Shown here piece by piece: positions 54,657 through 62,834 of a stretch of DNA of 64,000 bases. Numbering within the stretch: position 1 is the first letter of the stretch; each line of letters starts with the position of its first letter. The translations under genes and the position numbers were made by a program. The DNA is taken from assembly GCA_020630575.1 (NCBI GenBank), contig JAHDBD010000013.1, forward strand, positions 62,001 to 126,000, read 5' to 3'. Under the pieces are notes generated by a model. The model did no database searches, was not told where the DNA came from, and was given only the letters and a program-made list of their open reading frames with translations. Source of the DNA: Bernardetia sp. (GTDB taxonomy: Bacteria > Bacteroidota > Bacteroidia > Cytophagales > Bernardetiaceae).

Positions 54657-55184
54657 ATGCAAAAATATCTTTCTTTAATCATCTACGGTATCGTTGTCGT
54701 TTTATTTGTTGCTTTTGGTGTATATGGCTGTTCGGGCTATCCTGCACAAAAAGAATTAGCAAAGAAGCAAGCTGTAGAAGAAAAAGGTTATACAGACATT
54801 ACTGATGACCTTATGGACAAAGTACAACTACCTACAAAGGTAGAAGAACAAATTACAGGTAATGCAGTTGCAGATTGGTTTATTCCTCTCTCTTATGTAC
54901 TTGTTGGTTTTGCAATGATTGCAGCCATTGTACTTCCTTTAGTTTATACAGTTACTCAAGACCCAAAAGCACTTGTTAAAATTGCTATTTCATTAGGAGT
55001 TTTAGTCGTTGTATTCTTTATTTGTTATGCTTTTGCTGATGCAACAGCCGTAAAAACAACAGATGAAGAAATGAGTGCAGAAGGTGCAAAATATATTGGA
55101 GGCGTACTCATTATGACCTATGTTATGATTGCAGTCGCTTTTGTAGGAGCTATTTTTGGAGAAGTAAGCCGTTCATTTAAATAA
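54657..55184 (+). CDS. Membrane protein encoded between exbB and exbD
   Basis: 175 residues. One helix at the N-terminus (SLIIYGIVVVLFVAFGVYGC), an ~45-residue polar loop, then three more helices (WFIPLSYVLVGFAMIAAIVL; LVKIAISLGVLVVVFFICYA; IGGVLIMTYVMIAVAFVGAI). I know no named function, but the same type of protein is found between exbB and exbD in other Bacteroidota, suggesting a subunit or assembly factor of the motor. It ends 12 bases before exbD. Confidence 0.72.
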   Translation: MQKYLSLIIYGIVVVLFVAFGVYGCSGYPAQKELAKKQAVEEKGYTDITDDLMDKVQLPTKVEEQITGNAVADWFIPLSYVLVGFAMIAAIVLPLVYTVTQDPKALVKIAISLGVLVVVFFICYAFADATAVKTTDEEMSAEGAKYIGGVLIMTYVMIAVAFVGAIFGEVSRSFK

Positions 55185-55196
55185 GAAAATTTTATT

Positions 55197-55778
55197 ATGG
55201 GAAAGAAAAAACGTGACGATGTAGGCGTAAATGCCAGTTCGATGGCAGATATAGCCTTTCTATTACTTATCTTTTTCTTAGTAACTACACGTATTGCTTC
55301 CGAAAAAGGAGTTTATAGAGATTTAGCACCTAAGCCTGAAGGAGAAGTTCCTCCAGTTGAACTCAATAAGCGAAATGTATATAAAGTTATTATTAACTCT
55401 AGCAATGAATTGCTTATTGAAGGAGAAGAAGGTAAAATGAGTCAGATAAAAAAGGAAATAAAAGCACATGTAAATAATTACGGTGTTGATCCTGAACTTT
55501 CTGTAAGTCCAAAAGATGCCATTATTTCAATCAAAACAGACAGAGGTACAGATTATACAACTTACTTAACTGTTTTAGATGAAATTTTACAAGGCTATAA
55601 CGAACTTAGAGCAGAATATTTGACCAAAGAATTAGGTGAAAAAATTACTGTTGAAGATTTCTTAGAAATTTCAAGACAGGATACACAAGTAAATAAAGAC
55701 CGTTATAAATTAGCTAAAGATAAGTATCCTCTAAATGTATCTGATGCAGAGCCAACAGGTAGTGGAGGAGCACAATAA
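55197..55778 (+). CDS. exbD: ExbD/TolR-family protein, first copy
   Basis: 193 residues. Single membrane helix near the N-terminus (SMADIAFLLLIFFLVTTRIA) carrying the essential Asp (Asp18) of ExbD. The periplasmic domain has VYKVIINSSNELLIEGEEG and a longer-than-usual C-terminus (RQDTQVNKDRYKLAKDKYPL). It contributes proton-coupled motion with ExbB. It is the first of two tandem ExbD genes. Confidence 0.9.
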   Translation: MGKKKRDDVGVNASSMADIAFLLLIFFLVTTRIASEKGVYRDLAPKPEGEVPPVELNKRNVYKVIINSSNELLIEGEEGKMSQIKKEIKAHVNNYGVDPELSVSPKDAIISIKTDRGTDYTTYLTVLDEILQGYNELRAEYLTKELGEKITVEDFLEISRQDTQVNKDRYKLAKDKYPLNVSDAEPTGSGGAQ

Positions 55779-55836
55779 CTAGCTTAATAAATAACCAAAG
55801 AATACACAGAAATACCATTTCTAAACTAGAAATAGC

Positions 55837-56292
55837 ATGCCTTTTAAAAAGAAACCGAAACCGAATCCAGAGATACCTACTTCTGCTTTGCCAGACATTA
55901 TCTTTATGTTACTTTTCTTCTTTATGGTTTCGACTGTAATGAGAGAAAATACGCTTAAAGTAAACGTACTTTTGCCACAAGCAAACCAAGTACAGAAAAT
56001 GGAAAAAGCCAATTTGGTAGCTAATATTTATATTGGTAAACCAAAAGAAGCAGATCAATTTGGTACAGCACCTCGTATTCAAGTAAATGATGTATTCATC
56101 AACTTAGATCAAATTCAACAGTTTGCAGTGGAGTCTATGGCAAACGTACCCGAAGTAGATAAAAATCGTTTTCGTGTAGCTATAAAAGGCGATGTTGGTT
56201 TGGATATGGGAGTTGTAATAGATATTCGTGAAGAACTTCGTGAAACAGAAGCTCTCAAAATCTATTATGCAGCCTCTAAAGGAGAAGAATAA
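55837..56292 (+). CDS. exbD: ExbD/TolR-family protein, second copy
   Basis: 151 residues. Basic N-terminus (MPFKKKPKPNPEIPTSALPD), helix with the essential Asp in LPDIIFMLLFFFMVSTVM (Asp20), then a periplasmic domain (VNVLLPQANQVQKMEKANLV; GLDMGVVIDIREELRET). It pairs with the longer ExbD copy; two ExbD subunits per ExbB are common in Bacteroidota. Last gene of the operon, followed by a strong terminator. Confidence 0.9.
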   Translation: MPFKKKPKPNPEIPTSALPDIIFMLLFFFMVSTVMRENTLKVNVLLPQANQVQKMEKANLVANIYIGKPKEADQFGTAPRIQVNDVFINLDQIQQFAVESMANVPEVDKNRFRVAIKGDVGLDMGVVIDIREELRETEALKIYYAASKGEE

Positions 56293-56315
56293 TATCAGAG
56301 AAATTTATACAAAAG

Positions 56316-56351
56316 AAAAAGCCATTTTCAATTTATTGAGAATGGCTTTTT
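56316..56351 (+). terminator. Terminator of the exb operon
   Basis: 17-bp stem AAAAAGCCATTTTCAAT (56316-56332) / ATTGAGAATGGCTTTTT (56335-56351) with one T-G pair, followed by T residues. Confidence 0.9.
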
Positions 56352-56636
56352 TTATATAAAGTATATTATACTGTTATGCTATCTTGCCTGAAAATGTATA
56401 AATATATTTTGAGATAAGAGTTTCACTACAAATTCAATACTCTTATTCATAGTAAGTGACACGATTACAGTTTAGATAATACCAATATTAGATATTTATT
56501 TTTCCTTTTACTAGCATACGATTCTATACTTGTGTCTATCTATTCGCATATCTTGATGAGAAGAAGTGTGCAAGTAAAATTCTTCAATGAGAAATAGTTG
56601 AGGGAAATATTTTTTATTTTAGTATAATTCAAAAAA

Positions 56637-56669
56637 AATACTCTTTCTAAGTGATATAGAAAGAGTATT
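56637..56669 (-). terminator. Terminator of the DUF2147 gene
   Basis: Perfect 13-bp stem AATACTCTTTCTA (56637-56649) / TAGAAAGAGTATT (56657-56669), followed on the minus strand by a run of eight T. Confidence 0.9.
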
Positions 56670-56690
56670 TTGTCTTAGAAAAGAAAAAGG

Positions 56691-57212
56691 TTATTTTCCT
56701 TTCTTAACTAAACGTTTCCATGTATCAGTACGACCAAACATAGAAACACCAATATAACCACGTCCATCAACAAGGTTTGTATTTTTCTTATTCATCGTCA
56801 TTTCAAAGCTGTAATCAGAACCATTTTTAGGATCATAGATATTTCCATTTTCCCAAACTAAATCATCTTTATCACCTACAAATTCCAAATCTCTCATATT
56901 TGTCATTCCTAATATTTTATCAGAATGCTTTGATTCATCTGGATTGTTGATGTCTAAACGAGGTGTTCCGTCTGGATTGTTTTTCTCTATTAGCCATACA
57001 ATACGACCGTAGTATTTATTTACATCTTGTCCTTTACTAGCTTCTCCTTTAGAAATACGAATAACAGAACGTTTATCGCTTGGCTGCCAATCACCTATCA
57101 AAATATCTCCTGGGCTATCTTGTGTAGGAGAGTAAAATTCGGCTGCTGTCCAGCTTGTCAAAACAAATAAAGAAGCAAAAAGAGCTACAAATAAGATATG
57201 AAGTGTTTTCAT
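56691..57212 (-). CDS. DUF2147 exported protein
   Basis: 173 residues. Signal peptide (LFVALFASLFVLTSWTA). The mature domain has the DUF2147 pattern: IGDWQPSDKRSVIRISKG, YYGRIVWLIEKNNPDGTPRL, ILGMTNMRDLEF, GNIYDPKNGSDYSFEM and RGYIGVSMFGRTDTWKR. The family forms a small lipocalin-like beta barrel in the periplasm; its ligand is not established. Monocistronic with its own terminator. Confidence 0.9.
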   Translation of the reverse strand: MKTLHILFVALFASLFVLTSWTAAEFYSPTQDSPGDILIGDWQPSDKRSVIRISKGEASKGQDVNKYYGRIVWLIEKNNPDGTPRLDINNPDESKHSDKILGMTNMRDLEFVGDKDDLVWENGNIYDPKNGSDYSFEMTMNKKNTNLVDGRGYIGVSMFGRTDTWKRLVKKGK

Positions 57213-57399
57213 AATGAAGTTTAAATTAAAGTGTTGTCTGAATAGGTTTTAATAAAATTGCAATTAATCTTTTATATACAAGAGATTGTTTTGCTATTTA
57301 AAGCAATAGTTTTACTATTTATATAGTAAAAATTCAAAAACTATGCCTTTTCGATGAAATATATTTTCAAGAGTTTTTTTGAGTTTAATCATCTAGCAA

Positions 57400-58503
57400 T
57401 TAAGGACTTACAAAATTAAGTCCAATACGAAAATACATTGGCAAACCAAGACTTCCCACAGAAACTTGATTACCATCATTACTACCATCATCTTCTAAAT
57501 CAAAACGATAAGCAGGAGCTACACCAGCTTGAATATTCAAACGAATAAAGCTAGAAAGTGCTTGATTGAGCATAATACGACCACGAATTTCAGATTTTCT
57601 TAGCTCATAATTATTTGTAGCAAAAAGATCATTACCTGGTGAGTTTTGAAGAAGGTAGCTTTGTCCTTCTAGCTCATAGCCAAAATTAATTGAAGATAGT
57701 GCAGAGAAGTTATAACGAAGTCCACCACGAGCAGGCAATAATAGTTCCATTCCCCATTTGTTATTAAATGTTTTGTTCCAAAGGAAAATAGGAATATGAA
57801 GCAAACGACCACCACGATAAGTACGAGTAACTCCGATAGCTATATTTTGATTATCACTTTTCTTCCAACCATAAAGAAGAGAAGCTGTATATTTCATTTT
57901 GCCAAAATCAGGTTCTACTTCTCCAGCATCATACGTTCCTATACTATAATTTCCATTGAGTGAAGTAGCAGCTTGAAATATAAGAAAATGTTTTTCATCA
58001 AGAGGCTTGAAAGCTAAAACTCCTAACGTAGCTGTACGAAGTGGATTGTTATTTAATGAAACAGCCAAAGCATCTCTAGTATCTACTTGATCAAAATTAT
58101 ACTGGCTTTCCCAATATGAAAAAGTAGCGTTCAAGATAATATTACTTTTTGAAACTAAAGGAATATTAGCATCTAAACGAATACCATGATTTAGACTGAT
58201 AGGAGATTTGTAATTAAAAGCAGAAGAATCTTCTGGATTTTGAGATTCTAGTTCTGCCCCAAACATAAAATCATAACTCAAACCTACAAGAGTTGTCGGA
58301 TTTAAGTTATTGATTTTATTATTACAATATTTTTTAATGACTGTATCATCAGCTTCTTCAAAGCCATCCATACTAAATTCTTCTTCTTCATCAGGTGCAA
58401 TGACATCGCCTGTATCTACTTGCGCTTTGGCTAGGAAGAAATTACCAAAAATACAAAAGCAAAATAAAAAGGCAATCGCAAATAAACGGTATCTTTTGTT
58501 CAT
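57400..58503 (-). CDS. Outer-membrane beta-barrel protein (DUF6268-like)
   Basis: 367 residues. Signal peptide (FAIAFLFCFCIFGNFFLAKA), an acidic linker (APDEEEEFSMDGFEEADD), then alternating strands (LNATFSYWESQYNF; TASLLYGWKKSDNQNIAIGV; GMELLLPARGGLRYNFSALS) ending in a Phe-containing last strand (FRIGLNFVSP). These are typical of an outer-membrane barrel; the strand pattern recalls DUF6268 proteins. Function unknown. Divergent from nuoH. Confidence 0.75.
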   Translation of the reverse strand: MNKRYRLFAIAFLFCFCIFGNFFLAKAQVDTGDVIAPDEEEEFSMDGFEEADDTVIKKYCNNKINNLNPTTLVGLSYDFMFGAELESQNPEDSSAFNYKSPISLNHGIRLDANIPLVSKSNIILNATFSYWESQYNFDQVDTRDALAVSLNNNPLRTATLGVLAFKPLDEKHFLIFQAATSLNGNYSIGTYDAGEVEPDFGKMKYTASLLYGWKKSDNQNIAIGVTRTYRGGRLLHIPIFLWNKTFNNKWGMELLLPARGGLRYNFSALSSINFGYELEGQSYLLQNSPGNDLFATNNYELRKSEIRGRIMLNQALSSFIRLNIQAGVAPAYRFDLEDDGSNDGNQVSVGSLGLPMYFRIGLNFVSP

Positions 58504-58734
58504 AAAATAAAAGTTTTTGGAGGTTTGTGTGTAATTTTGTAGTTACTGTAAAATAAGAATTGATAATTTTATAAATGAATCACTAATATATTAACATTTC
58601 TTTAAAAACCTACTAACAAGAATAAAATTCTGATAAACACAGCTTTTTTGAAATAAAGTTTTGATTATATACATTATCACCTAAATATAGATAAATCAAT
58701 TCACTTTCTTTATATTACTATCAAATATAATAGT

Positions 58735-59823
58735 ATGACTATTACTTTCCTAATATTTCTTACACTTTCTCTAATTTTATTTAACACACTTGTTGGTGTG
58801 TATATAGAACGTAAAGTTTCTGCTTTCATACAAGACCGTATTGGTCCTACTGAAACAGGAAAATACGGTCTTTTACAAACGTTTGCTGATGTAATCAAAC
58901 TACTTTTTAAAGAAGATATTATTCCTTCTTCTACAAATAAATTCTTATTCAAATTTGCTCCTGTTCTAGTTTTTATGGCTGTTTTTGCAGGTTTTGCGCT
59001 TGTTCCCTTTACAGCAAATTCTGAGACTGAAATGCCTTTAGGTATTTTGATTTGGCTAGGCATTGTAGCTTTAGATGTCATCGGAATTTTGATGGCTGGT
59101 TGGGCTTCTAGCAATAAATTTTCATTGTATGGATCTGTTCGCTCATTGGCTCAAATGGTTTCGTATGAACTTCCTCTAGGACTTTCTATTTTGTGTGTGG
59201 TCGTTTGGAATGGTTCTTTAGATTTACAAGAAATTAGTCAGATACAAGGAATTTTTGCAGAAAAAACGACCTATTTATTTGGCATTTCATTTTTAAATAT
59301 AGAAACTCAAACTATTGGAGGAATTTTGTCTTGGAATATCATTTCAATGCCATTTTTCTTTATTGTCTTTCTAATTTTCTTTATTTCTGGACTTGCACAA
59401 GCCAATCGAACACCTTTTGACATTCCAGAAGCAGAATCAGAACTTGTAGCAGGTTTTCAAACGGAATATTCAGGAATGCGTTGGGCATTTTTGATGTTGG
59501 CTGAATATGGAATGATGCTTTTGATAGGACTTCTGACAAGTATTTTATTTTTTGGAGGTTGGAATAGTCCTTTTCCTAATATTGGGAATTTTGAGTTAGC
59601 TAATTATACAAGTGGAGAAATTGGACATTTTTCGTCTTATCTATGGTCTTTCTTTTGGCTGATGAGCAAAACTATTATTTTTATGCTTATTCAGATGTGG
59701 ATTCGTTGGAGTTTTCCTCGCCTTCGTGTCGACCAACTAATGACAATGTGTTGGAAATATTTACTTCCTTTTTCTTTAGGTATGCTTGTTTTGACAGCTT
59801 TTTGGAAGGTTTTCTTATCATAA
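58735..59823 (+). CDS. nuoH: NADH-quinone oxidoreductase subunit H, solitary
   Basis: 362 residues with about eight helices. Conserved segments are ERKVSAFIQDRIGPTETGKY (quinone-chamber entry loop), GLLQTFADVIKLLFKEDIIP, EYSGMRWAFLMLAEYG and NRTPFDIPEAESELVAGF, all diagnostic of NuoH/ND1. It is the membrane subunit of complex I forming the quinone site at the junction with the peripheral arm. No other nuo gene is adjacent: the next genes on both sides are on the opposite strand and unrelated. In most bacteria nuoH is in the nuo operon, so this copy has been separated. Confidence 0.93.
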   Translation: MTITFLIFLTLSLILFNTLVGVYIERKVSAFIQDRIGPTETGKYGLLQTFADVIKLLFKEDIIPSSTNKFLFKFAPVLVFMAVFAGFALVPFTANSETEMPLGILIWLGIVALDVIGILMAGWASSNKFSLYGSVRSLAQMVSYELPLGLSILCVVVWNGSLDLQEISQIQGIFAEKTTYLFGISFLNIETQTIGGILSWNIISMPFFFIVFLIFFISGLAQANRTPFDIPEAESELVAGFQTEYSGMRWAFLMLAEYGMMLLIGLLTSILFFGGWNSPFPNIGNFELANYTSGEIGHFSSYLWSFFWLMSKTIIFMLIQMWIRWSFPRLRVDQLMTMCWKYLLPFSLGMLVLTAFWKVFLS

Positions 59824-59840
59824 ATTTCTGTGTGTTGCTC

Positions 59841-59869
59841 TATGTCGTCGATGAGACATCGAAAACGGC
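59841..59869. repeat. Family A palindromic repeat after nuoH
   Basis: The minus strand reads GCCGTTTTCGATGTCTCATC, with the stem TCGATG/CATCGA (59848-59862), the same layout as the units at 34757, 35188 and 38068. Confidence 0.6.
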
Positions 59870-59891
59870 AAGATAATGATAAAAAATAAAA

Positions 59892-60674
59892 TTATTTTAC
59901 AATAGAAAAAAATACATCAATTCCCTCTCCATGATGATTAACAGGTTCTTGATAAACAAACGTTTTAATAAAAGAATAATCAATTTCTTCATTTTTATAT
60001 TCTTTTCTAGGAAGATTTGCTAAGACAGGTAAATTTTCTTCTGTTCCTAAATGAGCAATAATTAATTTTATTTTTTTAGTTTCATAAACTCTAATTGAGC
60101 TAATAGCAAAATAAGGAACAGGATATTCTAAATAACTATCATTGAGATAATAATTTTTCTTGTCTTTAAAAACTGCTAAATTATATTTTTTCTTTTGATA
60201 ATTAAGACTTGTTATTTTTGTAAGGCTATCATGCTGCACATTCAGATAATTACAATCTTTCTGAAAATCACAAAAGGACAGATATTTTACTTCAAAAAGT
60301 TCGATGGTAGGATATTCTTTTAAAATCAATTTTACTGCTTTTTCATAGTTTTCACTCAATTCTTTTACATAACTTCTCCCAACTGAATAAGTAGAATCTA
60401 TGACTTTTGAAGAAATCAGATTTTGATCCAAATCATATACAGATAAACGAATATCTAAGAAAAAACCTTCTCCAAACTTCATGCTATCAGCTATTTTCAA
60501 ATTATATTTTTTACCAATATCTCTAGCAAATGCTTTTGAAACTTCTACATCAACAGAAATAATCATGTTGCTGTAAGTTCCGACAGGAAATAATTTGAGT
60601 TGGTTTGTATATGGACAAGCAGAAGAAGAAACAAACACAAAAAAGAAAACTATAAGCACAAAAATATTTCTCAT
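59892..60674 (-). CDS. Exported protein of unknown function
   Basis: 260 residues with a clear signal segment (IFVLIVFFFVFVSSSAC); the Cys after SSSA may be lipidated although the lipobox is weak. The mature part is beta-rich and polar with no recognised family; two Cys lie in CDFQKDCNYL. Likely periplasmic. No neighbour suggests a role. Confidence 0.6.
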   Translation of the reverse strand: MRNIFVLIVFFFVFVSSSACPYTNQLKLFPVGTYSNMIISVDVEVSKAFARDIGKKYNLKIADSMKFGEGFFLDIRLSVYDLDQNLISSKVIDSTYSVGRSYVKELSENYEKAVKLILKEYPTIELFEVKYLSFCDFQKDCNYLNVQHDSLTKITSLNYQKKKYNLAVFKDKKNYYLNDSYLEYPVPYFAISSIRVYETKKIKLIIAHLGTEENLPVLANLPRKEYKNEEIDYSFIKTFVYQEPVNHHGEGIDVFFSIVK

Positions 60675-60707
60675 TTATTTAGTTTTTTTTTTAGAAAATG
60701 ATAGCAT

Positions 60708-60744
60708 AAAAAAATCGTTCAAGTAATTACTTAAACGATTTTTT
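60708..60744 (-). terminator. Terminator of gatA, repeat of the 44001 hairpin
   Basis: AAAATCGTTcAAGTAA / TTACTTAAACGATTTT with one mismatch; nearly the same hairpin as at 44001-44034 more than 16 kb away. Confidence 0.8.
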
Positions 60745-60764
60745 AGAAATTCTATTATATGTAA

Positions 60765-60796
60765 ACCGTCGTTGAGGTCTGAACCGTCAACGAGGA
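60765..60796. repeat. CGTTGAGG/CAACGAGG palindromic repeat
   Basis: ACCGTCGTTGAGG and ACCGTCAACGAGG lie in tandem, so the unit has both direct (ACCGTC) and inverted (CGTTGA/TCAACG) symmetry. It lies between gatA and its terminator. Related to 42706-42729. Confidence 0.65.
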
Positions 60797-60805
60797 TTTA
60801 TAAAT

Positions 60806-62254
60806 TTACTTCATCATCTCATCAGCAAAAGCCAATAATTTATCTTCTGAAAAATAATCTCCCATTATTTGTAGTCCGATAGGCAAACCTTCTTTGTCTG
60901 TTCCGTTTGGAATAGAAATCGCAGGAATTCCGACCACAGAAGCAGGAACAGTAAATAAATCAGCTAAGTAAAGCTCTACCGTTTCTCCTTCGTATTTTCC
61001 AATTTCAAAAGCTGTTGTAGGTGTTGTTGGAGAGATAATGAAATCATATTTTGTAAATAATTCCTTCATTGCTTCTTGTATTTTACGTCTTACTTTTTGT
61101 GCTTTCGTAAAATAAGCATCGTAATAACTTGCGCTCAAAACAAATGTTCCTAACATAATTCTGCGCTTGACTTCCTTACCAAAACCTTCTGTACGTGTTT
61201 TTTTGTACATAGATTCCAAATCCGTAACATTCGGACTACGGAAACCATAACGAACGCCATCATATCTTGACAAGTTTGTACTTGCTTCTGCCGTAATCAA
61301 AATATAATACGTCGGTAAAGCATATTTTAAAAGAGAAAAATCTACTTCTTCTACTTCGTATCCTTCGCTTTTTAGCTTTTCAATTTTGGCAATCGTTGCA
61401 GCTTTTATTTCTTCGCTTAATCCTTCAGAATGCAAAGTTTCTTTGATATAAGCTATTTTTGGCTTTTTATTACTTTCTGAGTCTTGCTTTAATAATTCTG
61501 AGTATTTTGGCACTTCTCTTTGAGAAACTGTACTGTCATTATCATCTTTTCCAGCAATAACTTCTAGTGTAATAGCAACATCAGCAGCATTATTTGCAAA
61601 AATTCCGATGCTATCAAACGATGATGCAAAGGCAATCAGACCATAACGAGAAATACGTGAATACGTCGGTTTCAGACCAACAATTCCACAAAAAGCAGCA
61701 GGTTGGCGCACCGAACCACCTGTATCAGAACCCAAAGAAACCATACACATTCCTGCCTGAACTGCCACAGCAGAACCTCCAGAACTTCCTCCCGGAACTC
61801 GGTTTTTACCAATTTCATTTTTTACAGCTCCAAAAGCAGAATTTTCATTGGAAGAACCCATCGCAAATTCGTCACAGTTTTGGCGACCAATAACGATAGC
61901 ATCTTCTTTCAAAAGACGTTCTACGGCTGTTCCATCAAACTGAGATTCAAAACCTTCTAGCATTTTTGATGCTGCGCCTAATTTGTGGTCTTTATGACAC
62001 AAAACATCTTTCAATCCGACAATCATTCCAGCTAGTTTTCCTGCTGTTCCGTTTTGGATTTTTTCATCGACAAGTTTTGCCTGTGCTTTAGCTTCTTTAT
62101 CATAAACTTCTAAAAAAGCATTCAAAGAAGGATTTTTTTCGTGGATGACTTTCAAATAATGTTCTACCAATTCTACACAAGTAAGAGTTTTGTTTTGAAT
62201 GGCTTTTTGGACAGAAGCAAAGGAATCTATATGAGTTTCTAATGTAGTATTCAA
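60806..62254 (-). CDS. gatA: Aspartyl/glutamyl-tRNA amidotransferase subunit A
   Basis: Amidase-signature enzyme with the Ser-cisSer-Lys triad: Lys in GLKDVLCHKDHK, Ser in GSSGGSAVAVQ and GSDTGGSVRQPA. FCGIVGLKPTYSRISRYGLI and the C-terminal PTTPTTAFEIG are typical of GatA, which releases ammonia from glutamine for Gln-/Asn-tRNA formation with GatB and GatC. The open frame starts at ATG 62293 (495 codons), but that ATG lies in the composite repeat (62284-62366). Homology starts later, and TTG 62254 is an alternative start, giving 482 residues. gatB and gatC are not adjacent. Confidence 0.9.
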   Translation of the reverse strand: MNTTLETHIDSFASVQKAIQNKTLTCVELVEHYLKVIHEKNPSLNAFLEVYDKEAKAQAKLVDEKIQNGTAGKLAGMIVGLKDVLCHKDHKLGAASKMLEGFESQFDGTAVERLLKEDAIVIGRQNCDEFAMGSSNENSAFGAVKNEIGKNRVPGGSSGGSAVAVQAGMCMVSLGSDTGGSVRQPAAFCGIVGLKPTYSRISRYGLIAFASSFDSIGIFANNAADVAITLEVIAGKDDNDSTVSQREVPKYSELLKQDSESNKKPKIAYIKETLHSEGLSEEIKAATIAKIEKLKSEGYEVEEVDFSLLKYALPTYYILITAEASTNLSRYDGVRYGFRSPNVTDLESMYKKTRTEGFGKEVKRRIMLGTFVLSASYYDAYFTKAQKVRRKIQEAMKELFTKYDFIISPTTPTTAFEIGKYEGETVELYLADLFTVPASVVGIPAISIPNGTDKEGLPIGLQIMGDYFSEDKLLAFADEMMK

Positions 62255-62283
62255 TGGAATTTCTTTAAAAATTAGTATTTCTC

Positions 62284-62366
62284 GTTCAAGCATTTGCTTG
62301 GACGCTATTTTTTGTAAGCATAATGCTTACGAAAGAATAAGTACAAGATAGAATCTTGCACTAGAT
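62284..62366. repeat. Composite three-hairpin repeat, copy 2
   Basis: TTCAAGCATTTGCTTGGA, GTAAGCATAATGCTTAC and CAAGATAGAATCTTG in the same order and spacing as copy 1 (37974-38054). It overlaps the first codons of the gatA frame and provides its only ATG. Confidence 0.8.
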
Positions 62367-62385
62367 AAATCATTTATAAAACAAA

Positions 62386-62438
62386 AATACGAAGGAAAAC
62401 ATAGAATTTACAAAATTCTGCTCGTTTTCTTTCGTATT
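62386..62438 (-). terminator. Terminator after tatA
   Basis: Outer stem AATACGAAGGAAAAC (62386-62400) / GTTTTCTTTCGTATT (62424-62438), one mismatch; inner stem AGAATTT/AAATTCT. A CAGACT-type hairpin (62462-62479) lies between it and the tatA stop. Confidence 0.75.
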
Positions 62439-62461
62439 TATTTATATTCTAATTTTTTGTA

Positions 62462-62479
62462 ACAGACTAGGAAGTCTGT
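62462..62479. repeat. CAGACT-type palindromic repeat, second copy
   Basis: ACAGACTAGGAAGTCTGT, the reverse complement layout of the unit at 37434-37453. Confidence 0.65.
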
Positions 62480-62488
62480 TTTACATTT

Positions 62489-62710
62489 TTATGCATCTTT
62501 TTTCGTTGTAGAAACGTCTTCTTTTTTACTTTCTGATTCTATTGAGTTGCGTACTTCGCTGGTTGCATCTTTGAACTCACGAATTCCACGACCTACTCCA
62601 CGAGCAAGTTCAGGAATGCGCTTTGCGCCAAAGAAGACAAGGACGATAAGCATAATAAGAGCAATTTCCCAAGCTCCAAGTCCACCGATGAAAAGAAGTG
62701 TATTTAACAT
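62489..62710 (-). CDS. tatA: Twin-arginine translocase subunit TatA
   Basis: 73 residues, the usual TatA size. Short N-terminal membrane helix (GAWEIALIMLIVLVFFGAKR), then the FGxxK/RxPEL motif (FFGAKRIPELARGVGRGIRE) and an amphipathic helix, followed by a charged tail. It forms the pore of the Tat export system. tatC is not nearby, which is usual in many Bacteroidota. A -7-like box (minus strand TATTTTTG, 62754-62761) lies 44 bases upstream. Confidence 0.93.
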   Translation of the reverse strand: MLNTLLFIGGLGAWEIALIMLIVLVFFGAKRIPELARGVGRGIREFKDATSEVRNSIESESKKEDVSTTKKDA

Positions 62711-62753
62711 AGTTGATTGATTTAAAAGGTTCTGATAAACAGATTTGATACTG

Positions 62754-62761
62754 CAAAAATA
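62754..62761 (-). promoter_or_regulatory. Candidate -7 box for tatA
   Basis: TATTTTTG on the minus strand, matching TAnnTTTG, 44 bases upstream of the tatA start; no clear -33 TTG. Confidence 0.4.
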
Positions 62762-62834
62762 CAGTTTTTTTGATAAAAAAAGAATTTCTGATGACTTTGA
62801 TACAAATATTTAAGAGAAGTTTTATTTATTTTCT

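Larger units (their letters stand above)
56293..56690. other. 398-base intergenic region
   Basis: Holds two terminators (56316-56351 and 56637-56669) from the convergent exb operon and DUF2147 gene. No gene in between that I can support. Confidence 0.5.
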
